The notes below the pieces were generated by a model. That model was not told the DNA's origin. It saw nothing but the letters and a program-made list of their open reading frames with translations, and did not search any database. A stretch of DNA of 64,000 nt, taken from positions 1 to 64,000 of the forward strand of contig CATBDC010000010.1 in NCBI GenBank assembly GCA_949502235.1, in the 5' to 3' direction. This document shows positions 1 to 7,912 of this stretch, piece by piece (within the stretch, counting starts at the first letter, position 1; each line of letters starts with the position of its first letter). The stretch comes from an uncultured Lachnospiraceae bacterium. Its GTDB lineage: Bacteria > Bacillota > Clostridia > Lachnospirales > Lachnospiraceae. A program made the position numbers and the translations under genes.

Positions 1-377
1 AACGGCGGCTTATCGCTGCCCTGTTCCAGTTCCGCTTTGATGAACAGCCATACAAGCGGCTCTACCCCTTCTGTGGTTTTTTACCTATACTTTAATATAG
101 GCAAGCCGTCACTACTGGCGATAGTGGCGGCTATTTCTTTCTTCCCTTAAAGATTGAAAGCCGCCTGGCTTCATGGTCTTTCCCTATCGACAATATAACA
201 CAATATCCCCTATGTGGCAATCTCTTTTAAACGTTTCTCATATTCCTCTTTTGCCTCTTTTCTTGCAATGGATTTTTTGTAACGGATTTTTGTCTATTAC
301 CTGTCTATTACGTGGCAAAATTAAAGGCTGCCGCCGACATCCCATGCCAACGATAGCCCTTGGTTTTACGCTATTTC
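1..377. other. Gene-free left edge with decayed mobile-element-like fragments
   Basis: No intact gene is visible here. On the minus strand two short stretches look protein-coding but are broken. One runs off the left edge from about position 78 (reading EGVEPLVWLFIKAELEQ), directly preceded by a stop and without a start codon. The other ends at a stop at 210-212 and reads KSIARKEAKEEYEKRL, again without a start. Both resemble pieces of proteins carried by Firmicute integrative and conjugative elements. That resemblance is from memory and is weak. The next gene begins immediately afterwards in the opposite sense of decay: it is intact and conserved. Confidence 0.35.
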
Positions 378-1388
378 TTAGAACTTACCAGCCTTTGCCG
401 CTTCCTCTATACTAACTGCAACAGCCACTGTCATACCTACCATCGGGTTATTGCCTGCTCCGATAAGACCCATCATCTCAACATGAGCCGGTACGGAAGA
501 AGAGCCTGCAAACTGTGCGTCAGAATGCATACGTCCCAATGTATCTGTCATACCGTAGGAAGCCGGTCCTGCTGCCATGTTATCCGGGTGAAGCGTACGT
601 CCGGTACCGCCGCCGGATGCTACGGAAAAGTACTTCTTGCCCTGCTCGATACATTCCTTCTTGTATGTACCTGCTACCGGATGCTGGAAACGGGTCGGGT
701 TTGTAGAGTTACCTGTAATCGATACATCTACACCTTCCTTATGCATGATGGCAACACCCTCACGTACATCATTTGCGCCGTAGCAGTTTACCTTGGAGCG
801 TAAGCCTTCGGAGTAAGGGATTCTCTGAACCTCTTTTAATTCTCCTGTAAAGTAATCATACTCTGTCTCTACATATGTAAATCCGTTAATTCTGGAGATA
901 ATCTTTGCCGCATCCTTTCCAAGTCCGTTAAGGATAACACGTAAGGGTTTCTTGCGGACCTTATTTGCCTTCTCCGCGATACCGATAGCGCCCTCTGCCG
1001 CTGCAAAGGACTCGTGTCCTGCAAGAAATGCGAAGCAGTCCGTATCCTCCTCAAGGAGCATCTTTCCTAAATTACCGTGTCCGAGGCCTACCTTTCTCTG
1101 ATCAGCTACAGAACCCGGAATACAGAATGCCTGAAGTCCCTCTCCGATTGCTGCCGCAGCGTCTGCTGCTGTCTTGCAGCCCTTCTTGATTGCGATTGCC
1201 GCGCCTACTGTATATGCCCAGCATGCATTTTCAAAACAGATTGGCTGGATACCCTTTACCTGATTGTATACATCAAGTCCGGCATCCTTTGTAATCTTTT
1301 CAGCTTCTTCAATAGAAGCAATGCCATAGCTTCCTAATACTTCATTGATTTTATCAATTCTTCTTTCATATGATTCGAATAAAGCCAT
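378..1388 (-). CDS. GGGtGRT family protein
   Basis: This 336-residue protein belongs to the bacterial family named after its GGGtGRT signature, seen here at residues 259-265 (SGGGTGRTLHP). The family is widespread in anaerobic Firmicutes and its biochemical role is not established. The sequence is soluble, with no signal peptide or membrane segment. Several cysteines (positions 51, 56, 71, 89, 118, 202, 246) could bind a metal or cluster, which is only an inference. It lies 47 bases downstream of the NifU-like gene on the same strand and the two are probably one operon, which suggests a link to iron-sulfur chemistry. The start has a good AGGAGGACAAGT leader before ATG. Identification is firm; function is not. 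Confidence 0.85.
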   Translation of the reverse strand: MALFESYERRIDKINEVLGSYGIASIEEAEKITKDAGLDVYNQVKGIQPICFENACWAYTVGAAIAIKKGCKTAADAAAAIGEGLQAFCIPGSVADQRKVGLGHGNLGKMLLEEDTDCFAFLAGHESFAAAEGAIGIAEKANKVRKKPLRVILNGLGKDAAKIISRINGFTYVETEYDYFTGELKEVQRIPYSEGLRSKVNCYGANDVREGVAIMHKEGVDVSITGNSTNPTRFQHPVAGTYKKECIEQGKKYFSVASGGGTGRTLHPDNMAAGPASYGMTDTLGRMHSDAQFAGSSSVPAHVEMMGLIGAGNNPMVGMTVAVAVSIEEAAKAGKF

Positions 1389-1435
1389 TTACTTGTCCTC
1401 CTGATATTTTGTGACTATGTAGTAACTAATTTCCG

Positions 1436-2128
1436 CTACTCCTTGCGCGGATCAATAATCTTTGCTGCGTCTGCAACCCGTCCGTACTGTCCCTTTGCCT
1501 TCTCCCATGCATCGTTCGGCGTATCGCCTGCCTTAATAAAGTCTGTTAGCTTTCCAAGACTTACAAACTGGTAGCCGATAATCTCATCATTTTCATCAAG
1601 AGCAATACCTGTTACATAGCCTTCTGCCATCTCAAGATAACGCGGGCCCTTTGCCAGTGTCCCGTACATTGTACCAACCTGTGAGCGCAAGCCCTTGCCG
1701 AGATCCTCAAGTCCGGCACCAATGGGAAGTCCGTCCTCTGAAAATGCGCTCTGGGTTCTTCCGTATACGATCTGCAGGAATAATTCTCTCATCGCTGTAT
1801 TAATTGCATCACAGACGAGGTCTGTGTTAAGTGCCTCCAAAATTGTCTTACCAGGAAGAATCTCTGATGCCATAGCAGCAGAATGTGTCATTCCTGAACA
1901 TCCGATAGTCTCAACCAATGCTTCCTGAATAATACCGTCTTTTACGTTCAAAGTGAGTTTGCAGGTTCCCTGCTGCGGAGCACACCAGCCAATGCCGTGT
2001 GTCAGACCGGAAATGTCCTTCACCTCTTTTGCTTTTACCCATTTCGCTTCTTCCGGAATTGGAGCCGGTCCGTGATTTGCACCCTGGGCTACCGGACACA
2101 TCATTTCTACTTCATGTGAATAAATCAT
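1436..2128 (-). CDS. NifU-like iron-sulfur cluster scaffold domain protein
   Basis: This 230-residue protein resembles the NifU/IscU N-terminal scaffold fold, on which iron-sulfur clusters are assembled before transfer. Cysteines sit in places that recall the scaffold ligands: GWCAPQQGTC (about 48-55), TIGCSGMTHSAAMASE (about 77) and DLVCDAIN (about 105). It is longer than a classical IscU, with an extra C-terminal region of about 90 residues and no dedicated NFU domain. It is first of a two-gene unit with the GGGtGRT protein downstream, a pairing also known in other Clostridia. It is not next to a cysteine desulfurase, so it may serve a specialised target rather than general cluster supply. 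The start follows a GGAGTTTTAAA ribosome site. Confidence 0.8.
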   Translation of the reverse strand: MIYSHEVEMMCPVAQGANHGPAPIPEEAKWVKAKEVKDISGLTHGIGWCAPQQGTCKLTLNVKDGIIQEALVETIGCSGMTHSAAMASEILPGKTILEALNTDLVCDAINTAMRELFLQIVYGRTQSAFSEDGLPIGAGLEDLGKGLRSQVGTMYGTLAKGPRYLEMAEGYVTGIALDENDEIIGYQFVSLGKLTDFIKAGDTPNDAWEKAKGQYGRVADAAKIIDPRKE

Positions 2129-2240
2129 TTTAAAACTCCTTTCAAATACGTATTGTTATTTCTTTAACACCATACGCTATTATTTTCTCACATTATCCAA
2201 TTTTCGTCAATTGTGTTTTCCGCCAAATATAAACTTTTTC

Positions 2241-2384
2241 ATTACTATTCACGACCTGGAAGGCCGCTCATAGTAACGATTCGGGGCGATATTTAAAATT
2301 TGCTTCGCAAAATCGCCCCTCACTCCTGAATCATGTTCTCACGGAACGCGCAGCCAGTGCGCGTTCCTGACCCGTGAATAGTAA
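2241..2384. repeat. Structured intergenic element with inverted ends
   Basis: The element is bounded by TTACTATTCACG (2242-2253) and its inverse CGTGAATAGTAA (2373-2384). Inside are two further hairpins: GGGGCGAT (2283-2290) with ATCGCCCC (2312-2319), and GGAACGCGC (2343-2351) with GCGCGTTCC (2359-2367). No open frame is visible. The outer ends resemble the GTTACTGTTCAC repeats found elsewhere in this window. Confidence 0.7.
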
Positions 2385-2394
2385 CACTTTTTCC

Positions 2395-2417
2395 TACTGT
2401 TCTCTTCATTTACAGTA
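2395..2417. repeat. Short GTTACTGTTCAC-family palindrome
   Basis: TACTGT and ACAGTA face each other across an 11-base loop, just beyond the end of the membrane-linked acetyltransferase gene. It looks like a short member of the same repeat family and may also act as a weak terminator. Confidence 0.45.
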
Positions 2418-2422
2418 ACTTC

Positions 2423-3868
2423 CTAATTCCATATTTCCCTGTCCACAAGGTACTCCTCCATCTCGTCCCTTTCAAAGGATGCCACAAGCCATACATAGCC
2501 TAAATCATTCGGATCGTTCTCTTCATAATTAAGATCATATCCCAGATTAAATCCGTCCTCATCAAAGAAGAAATTTACTACATAAATCCCGCCCAGGCTG
2601 TCACCGGAAAGGCTCTTTTTAATATCCTTTCTGCTAAGCTCTGAAAACACACTCTCCCCGGCACCGCTTTCTCTTATCCGCCCAAGCCACATTTCCACAA
2701 ACTTGTCACTGATACGAATGACATCCCTGACCTGATATACCGTTCCGTCCCTAAGATTTATATTTACCGTGCGGAAATTTTCATGGTATTCTTCCATACT
2801 TCCCCGGTAATTATAATCCTCAAAGGCAATGCTTAAAAAATCCTCTGAAGCATAACACACCTTATATTTTACATAGCTTGCCACTATCGGATATTCGGCC
2901 CCTATTACAGCCTCCTTCATCTGTTCAGACGGATGAAGGTAAGTCTCCTCCACTGACTTCATGGCACAATCCTCAATAACCTGATTGATCTTTTTCTGCA
3001 AATCCTCCTCCATGCCGCCAAGGACGGGATACTGGACGAAAAATTCAATGTAAGTATTCTGTGCTTCATAATCCGTAAAGCTGTAATTTTCTTCCTCAAT
3101 CTCGTAAGGAAGGTTCTCTTCTATTGCCGCCGGTATGGCATCCAGTCCGTTCTCTTCGCTGTCATCACCGCCGTTATAATTATAATAATCATCATAGTAA
3201 TCGTCATAATAATCGTTATAATAATCATATCTCCGGTAATCCTCCGGCCGGCTTTCGCGCCCTGCCGCAATAAAAAACACTGCCACAGAAAGAAAAAAGA
3301 CCACCACAAATATTCCCACCAGGGCTGCGGTTCCGATAATGATAAGCTTCAGGTTCTGATCTGCCTGCCTGCTTCCGCCCGGCGCCCCATACCCGTAAGC
3401 CTCTTTAGGAAGCATTGTCATTTCCATGGGGGTATAGCGCATCCCCATGATCACCTGCTCCGGCATGACGGGATGCATGCCCATATGTATGTATTTGGGC
3501 ACCGCCCCGGGTGCCGCATTTACTGTAATACGGTTAACTTTAAGAACGTTTACGCAGTACCTCTTTACCGCCTCAAAAAGCTGCCGGCCCGCTCCCCTTT
3601 TCTGACAGGAGCCTTTTACATAAAACAGGAAAATATGCCCCGCGTTTTTTACAGAGATTGTTCCGATAAGCTCTGTCCCCTCAAATGCGCCGAACATCGT
3701 AAGCTCTCTGTTCATATACATGGAAAGGACAGACTCATACTTTATGGTTTTCTGGAACTCTTCGATCCCCTGGGGTGTATAGAAGGGAGCCACATCATTT
3801 ATAAATACTTCCCATATCAGATGAAGCGCAGGAAGTATCTCGTGTCTTCTTAATTCTCTTACCTCCAC
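2423..3868 (-). CDS. GNAT acetyltransferase fused to membrane helix and extracytoplasmic domain
   Basis: Residues 1 to about 150 form a GNAT N-acetyltransferase domain with an acetyl-CoA loop of the Q/R-x-x-G-x-G type (CQKRGAG, about residues 88-94). A strong membrane helix follows (about 173-202), then a tyrosine/aspartate-rich stretch (YYDDYYDDYY, about 220-230). The C-terminal 215 residues look like the DUF3298/DUF4163 type of extracytoplasmic domain found in Firmicute lipoproteins and RsiV-like proteins. The acetyltransferase would be cytoplasmic and the tail outside. I chose the GTG at 3868, because AAAGGAG lies eight bases before it; the longer reading from 3892 would overlap the end of cinA. 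It is last in the yicC-to-cinA operon. The fusion is unusual and its substrate is unknown. Confidence 0.75.
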   Translation of the reverse strand: MEVRELRRHEILPALHLIWEVFINDVAPFYTPQGIEEFQKTIKYESVLSMYMNRELTMFGAFEGTELIGTISVKNAGHIFLFYVKGSCQKRGAGRQLFEAVKRYCVNVLKVNRITVNAAPGAVPKYIHMGMHPVMPEQVIMGMRYTPMEMTMLPKEAYGYGAPGGSRQADQNLKLIIIGTAALVGIFVVVFFLSVAVFFIAAGRESRPEDYRRYDYYNDYYDDYYDDYYNYNGGDDSEENGLDAIPAAIEENLPYEIEEENYSFTDYEAQNTYIEFFVQYPVLGGMEEDLQKKINQVIEDCAMKSVEETYLHPSEQMKEAVIGAEYPIVASYVKYKVCYASEDFLSIAFEDYNYRGSMEEYHENFRTVNINLRDGTVYQVRDVIRISDKFVEMWLGRIRESGAGESVFSELSRKDIKKSLSGDSLGGIYVVNFFFDEDGFNLGYDLNYEENDPNDLGYVWLVASFERDEMEEYLVDREIWN

Positions 3869-3882
3869 AAATCCTTCTCCTT

Positions 3883-5124
3883 TCAAAGGCAAAGCAGCTC
3901 TTCCCTAAGCAGCGTAAGTGCCCTTACAACCGCATAGTCCCGGTTCTTGTCGCGGTTTCCGGTAAAACGGAATTCCTCTGTGCGGGTATGCCCGTTTACA
4001 AAGCATCCCACATAGACAAGTCCCACTGGCTTCTCCTTTGTCCCGCCATCGGGACCCGCAAGGCCGGTCACGCTAAGAGCCGCGTCTGCACCGGCCGCGT
4101 CTGCTGCTCCTTCTGCCATCTCCTGCGCCGTCTGCCTGCTTACTGCGCCGAATTCCTCTAACGTCTCTTTTTTTACTCCGAGAAGCTTTCTCTTGGCATC
4201 ATTAGAATAGGTAATATAGCCCTCATTATATACATTTGATGCACCCGGCACATTCATAATTCTTGCCGCAAGCCTTCCGCCGGTGCAGGATTCCGCAGTT
4301 GTCACCGTATATCCCTTTTTCTTCAGAAGGTCTACAACCGCATCCTCAAGTGTAACATTCTCATTCTCAGTATAGATGAATTTCCCAAACCGCTTATAAA
4401 GCTCCTCAAGTACCGGTCCCATAAGGTGCTCTGCCTCCGCTTCATCCCCTGCTTTGGCTGTCAGCCTTAGATGCACCTCCCCAGTCTTTGCATAGGGGGC
4501 AATCGTGGGGTTTGTCTGCTTTTCCATAAGATCAGAGATCATCGTCTCTGCCTTGCTCTCACCGATTCCGCACAGCTTCACCATCCTGGAATAGATTCCC
4601 TCCGGCTGGCGGCTGTTCAGATAAGGTGCCACAGACTCCTCAAACATAGGCTTTAATTCATTGGGAGGCCCCGGAAGAAGGACAGCCGTCTTTTCTCCCT
4701 CCTCTATGATAAGCCCCGGAGCCGTACCGTTGTGATTATCTACTACAGCTGCGCCTTCTGGTACAAGGGCCTGTTTCCAGTTATTCTCTGTTATCTTCCC
4801 TGACTTCATCTGTCTGAAATACTGTTCAATGCGCTCCTTTGTGTGTGCGTCCTCCCTAAGCTCCTTTCCAAATACCTTAGCCGTTACCTCTTTTGTCAGA
4901 TCATCCTTCGTAGGCCCCAGTCCTCCGCTTAGTATCACTATATCAGCCCTGGAAAGGGCAAGGCGGACAGCCTCCTCAAGACGCTTTTCATTGTCACCTA
5001 CTACACTTTGATGATAACAGGACAGGCCAAGCGAAGCACACCTTTCCGCCAGATATGCTGCATTTGTGTTTACAATATTGCCGAGTAAAAGTTCTGTCCC
5101 TACGGACAAAAGCTCTACCGTCAT
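3883..5124 (-). CDS. cinA: Competence/damage-inducible protein CinA
   Basis: This 413-residue protein has the usual two-domain CinA layout. The N-terminal molybdopterin-binding-like domain (COG1058, about 1-170) carries SGGLGPTKDDLT. The C-terminal domain (about 255-410) carries TAESCTGGRLAARI and SVTGLAGPDGG, typical of nicotinamide-nucleotide amidohydrolases. Family members recycle NMN and often hydrolyse ADP-ribose through the N-terminal domain. The gene starts two bases after pgsA and is followed closely by the acetyltransferase fusion, so it is an operon member. The length matches the family and no key motif is missing. Confidence 0.95.
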   Translation of the reverse strand: MTVELLSVGTELLLGNIVNTNAAYLAERCASLGLSCYHQSVVGDNEKRLEEAVRLALSRADIVILSGGLGPTKDDLTKEVTAKVFGKELREDAHTKERIEQYFRQMKSGKITENNWKQALVPEGAAVVDNHNGTAPGLIIEEGEKTAVLLPGPPNELKPMFEESVAPYLNSRQPEGIYSRMVKLCGIGESKAETMISDLMEKQTNPTIAPYAKTGEVHLRLTAKAGDEAEAEHLMGPVLEELYKRFGKFIYTENENVTLEDAVVDLLKKKGYTVTTAESCTGGRLAARIMNVPGASNVYNEGYITYSNDAKRKLLGVKKETLEEFGAVSRQTAQEMAEGAADAAGADAALSVTGLAGPDGGTKEKPVGLVYVGCFVNGHTRTEEFRFTGNRDKNRDYAVVRALTLLREELLCL

Positions 5125-5126
5125 GT

Positions 5127-5669
5127 CTACATTCCTCCTTTTGTCAGTACCTGTACATTCTTTGCCACATAATCAATCAAAGATACGATTGTCAATATTA
5201 AGGATACCCAGATTAAGACCGTTCCAATCATATCAAATACACCGCCGAAGTCGGCAATCAATACAATAATCATTGCCATCTGTGATACTGTCTTAAACTT
5301 CCCCCAGTAGCTTGCCGCGATTACAATCCCATTGTCAGACGCAACCAGCCGGAAGCCGCTGATAATAAATTCCCTTGCAATGATGACAATAACAAACCAT
5401 GCCGAAAGCTTCCCTGACGGAATCATACAAATCATGGCAGAGCACACAAGAAGCTTGTCTGCCAGAGGATCCATAAATTTCCCAAAATTTGTTACAAGAT
5501 TCCTGGCTCTTGCGATCTTTCCGTCCAGCATATCCGTAAGACTTGCCGCGCAAAAAAGCACAAGGGCAATCCACTTATTTGCCGCGCCCCCTGTATCTGT
5601 CAGCATAAAAAACACAAAAAACGGCACCATAATTATCCTTAATACTGTCAACTTATTCGGTAAATTCAT
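5127..5669 (-). CDS. pgsA: CDP-diacylglycerol--glycerol-3-phosphate 3-phosphatidyltransferase
   Basis: PgsA joins CDP-diacylglycerol to glycerol-3-phosphate, the committed step to phosphatidylglycerol and cardiolipin at the inner face of the membrane. The 180-residue sequence has several hydrophobic segments and the full CDP-alcohol phosphotransferase signature between residues 46 and 71, with aspartates in TDMLDG and GKFMDPLAD. Its start overlaps the rimO stop by four bases (ATGA), which points to translational coupling, and cinA follows after two bases. The rimO-pgsA-cinA order is common in Clostridia and supports the call. Confidence 0.95.
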   Translation of the reverse strand: MNLPNKLTVLRIIMVPFFVFFMLTDTGGAANKWIALVLFCAASLTDMLDGKIARARNLVTNFGKFMDPLADKLLVCSAMICMIPSGKLSAWFVIVIIAREFIISGFRLVASDNGIVIAASYWGKFKTVSQMAMIIVLIADFGGVFDMIGTVLIWVSLILTIVSLIDYVAKNVQVLTKGGM

Positions 5670-7051
5670 TCTACTAACTCTCCTATCAAATCATATTCTA
5701 ATGCTCCTGTCACCTTTACCCTGGCAAAATCACCTGACATAAGCTCCTTATCCGTATTCACAAATATAAGCCCGTCCACTCCCGGCGCGTCCATATAGGT
5801 CCGCCCCACGTATGCCTCCTCGCCGGCAATCCTGCCTTCAATCATGACTAAAAGCTCTTCTCCTTTTCTGTCCTCTGCCTGCTCAAACACAATCTCCTGC
5901 TGAAGCTCCATAAGCTCTGCCTGGCGCTCCTTTTTCACCTCTTCTTCCAGCTGCCCCGGCATGTCCGCCGCAGGCGTGTCCTCCTCCGGTGAATAGGTGA
6001 ATACCCCCAGCCTGTCGAACTCCATATCGTCCACAAACTGAAGAAGCTCCTCATGCTGCTCCTTCGTCTCTCCCGGGAAGCCTGTAATCAGCGTTGTACG
6101 AAGAACAATATCCGGCATTTCCTCCCGAAGCTTCCCTATAATCCTTGTCAGCTGTTCCTTTGACGTACGTCTCCCCATACGCTTCAGTATCTCATCACTG
6201 GCGTGCTGGATGGGGATATCGAGGTAATGGCAGATCTTCTTTTCCTCCTTCATTACCTGAATCATCTCATCATAGATCTCCTCCGGATAACAGTAAAGAA
6301 TCCTGATCCACCGAAGCCCCTCTATCCGGCACAGGCGCTTAAGAAGTACGTGCAGAGATTTTTCCCCGTAAAGATCTCTCCCGTAAAGCGTTGTCTCCTG
6401 GGCCACCAGAATCAGCTCCTTTACGCCTTTAGAGGCAAGCACCTCTGCCTCCTCTAAAAGGCTCTCCATGGGTACACTTCTGTAATTGCCCCGAAGCCTG
6501 GGAATAATACAATATGTGCAGTGCTTATCACAGCCCTCTGCAATCTTAAGATAAGCATAATGGCCGCCTGTTGTTACCAGCCGGTTACCTCCTGTCAGGG
6601 GCGGTGCGTCTATGTCCCCAAGAACCACATGTCCCTTTCCGTTAAGGGCGTCCCCGATAACATCGGCTATCCTGTCACAGGCCGTTGTTCCAAGAACAGC
6701 ATCCACCTCCGGGATCTCTGTAAGGATCTCCTCCTGATACCGCTGGGCTAAGCATCCTGTTACGATTAATGCCTTTAATTTCCCTGTTTTCTTATATTCC
6801 GCCATCTCAAGAATCGTCTGGATGCTCTCTTCTTTGGCATCATGGATAAAACAGCAGGTATTAATGACAATCACATCGGCTTTTTCTTCCTCATCCACGA
6901 TCTGGATTCCCTTTTTATCAAGCAGTCCCAGCATACCTTCCGAATCCACCAGATTCTTGTCACATCCAAGAGAGATAAACAACAAATTTATTTGAAAGAA
7001 AGGCAGACGCCTGCCGGCATCTGCCTCATAACTCTTACTCATCTTCCTCAC
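5666..7051 (-). CDS. rimO: Ribosomal protein S12 methylthiotransferase RimO
   Basis: RimO is a radical SAM enzyme that adds a methylthio group to the conserved aspartate of ribosomal protein S12. The sequence has the N-terminal UPF0004 domain (LLFISLGCDKNLVDSEG), the radical SAM cysteines in EGCDKHCTYC and a C-terminal TRAM region. The 5' end is uncertain. Family members normally begin right at the LLFISLGCDKN strand, but here that point has only ATA or TTG codons. The first usable in-frame starts are GTG 7051 and ATG 7042, both overlapping or touching rpoZ. Between them and the conserved region lies a terminator-like hairpin. The true start may be the TTG pair just before TTTATC, near 6987. 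Confidence 0.9.
   Translation of the reverse strand: MRKMSKSYEADAGRRLPFFQINLLFISLGCDKNLVDSEGMLGLLDKKGIQIVDEEEKADVIVINTCCFIHDAKEESIQTILEMAEYKKTGKLKALIVTGCLAQRYQEEILTEIPEVDAVLGTTACDRIADVIGDALNGKGHVVLGDIDAPPLTGGNRLVTTGGHYAYLKIAEGCDKHCTYCIIPRLRGNYRSVPMESLLEEAEVLASKGVKELILVAQETTLYGRDLYGEKSLHVLLKRLCRIEGLRWIRILYCYPEEIYDEMIQVMKEEKKICHYLDIPIQHASDEILKRMGRRTSKEQLTRIIGKLREEMPDIVLRTTLITGFPGETKEQHEELLQFVDDMEFDRLGVFTYSPEEDTPAADMPGQLEEEVKKERQAELMELQQEIVFEQAEDRKGEELLVMIEGRIAGEEAYVGRTYMDAPGVDGLIFVNTDKELMSGDFARVKVTGALEYDLIGELVE
7002..7025 (-). terminator. Hairpin after rpoZ, inside the 5' end of rimO
   Basis: GGCAGACGCC (7002-7011) pairs with GGCATCTGCC (7016-7025) around a four-base loop with one wobble. On the minus strand it is followed by TTTCTTTC. 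It lies just past the rpoZ stop, so it looks like an intrinsic terminator or attenuator within the operon. If rimO starts at 7042 or 7051 the ribosome would translate through it. Confidence 0.6.
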
Positions 7052-7274
7052 CGACTACCTTTATCTTTGCCTGATTCAATTCATCAATTGCAACAGACAA
7101 TGCTTTCCTGTTGTTTTTTGCACTCACTAAAGGCATGGAGCCGTCAATAATCTCTCTGGCTCTTTTTGCCGTAGCCATCACAATAGAATAACGGCTGTTT
7201 ACAACCTTTGTGGCTCCTTCCTCAACATCCTTATTCACTACCTTCATTAAATCCGTATAAGACGGGTGCAGCAT
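7035..7274 (-). CDS. rpoZ: DNA-directed RNA polymerase omega subunit
   Basis: Omega is the small subunit that helps assemble and stabilise RNA polymerase by binding the beta-prime subunit. The 79-residue protein shows the family core: the helix NSRYSIVMATAKRAREI followed by an acidic tail ending EEDE. Its length fits Firmicute omega. It is directly downstream of gmk (six bases between), the usual gmk-rpoZ arrangement. A hairpin with a following T-rich stretch lies just after the stop. Confidence 0.93.
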   Translation of the reverse strand: MLHPSYTDLMKVVNKDVEEGATKVVNSRYSIVMATAKRAREIIDGSMPLVSAKNNRKALSVAIDELNQAKIKVVGEEDE

Positions 7275-7280
7275 AATACA

Positions 7281-7901
7281 CTATTCTCCTTTCAGCTCTC
7301 TTTTCATATTTTCTATAAATTCCAGATTGCGGAAGCTGCGTCTGCGCTCCCCTTCAATAATCCTGTGTACCTCCTCAACACATGTGTCAAGCTCATCATT
7401 CATGATCAGATAATCATACCGGTCCATTCCTTTTGCCTCCTCCCTTGCACGCAAAAGGCGGCCTTCAATAACCTCCATGCTTTCTGTACCCCGGCTTATC
7501 AGGCGCCGTTTAAGCTCTGCTATAGTGGGCGGAGTAATAAATAACAGCAATGTGTCAGGAAACTTTTCTTTTACCTTAATGGCTCCCTGTATCTCGATTT
7601 CGAGAATCACATCTTTTCCTTCCTTCAGCTTTTCTTCTACATAAGCCCGGGGCGTACCATAATAATGATCCACGTACTTAGCATACTCTATCAGTTCATC
7701 TTTCGCAATCATTTTTTCAAATTCATCATTTGATTTAAAGAAATATGCCTTTCCTTCCTCCTCGCCGGGCCTTGGCTTTCTTGTGGTAGCGGACACAGAC
7801 AGAGCATAATTATCATATTTCTCCAAAAGCTCCCTTAGAATGGTTCCCTTTCCCGCGCCGGAAAACCCGGATACTACAATCAGAATTCCTTTTTTATCCA
7901 T
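7281..7901 (-). CDS. gmk: Guanylate kinase
   Basis: Guanylate kinase phosphorylates GMP to GDP with ATP, feeding GTP, dGTP and second-messenger synthesis in the cytoplasm. The 206-residue sequence has the P-loop SGFSGAGKGT (residues 11-20), the GMP-binding SVSATTRKPRPGEEEGKAYFF region and the lid segment with ISRGTES. Length and motifs are normal. It follows yicC after 11 bases and leads into rpoZ. In many related genomes a small remA gene sits between yicC and gmk; it is absent here. Confidence 0.96.
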   Translation of the reverse strand: MDKKGILIVVSGFSGAGKGTILRELLEKYDNYALSVSATTRKPRPGEEEGKAYFFKSNDEFEKMIAKDELIEYAKYVDHYYGTPRAYVEEKLKEGKDVILEIEIQGAIKVKEKFPDTLLLFITPPTIAELKRRLISRGTESMEVIEGRLLRAREEAKGMDRYDYLIMNDELDTCVEEVHRIIEGERRRSFRNLEFIENMKRELKGE

Positions 7902-7912
7902 CTCTTTTTCTC

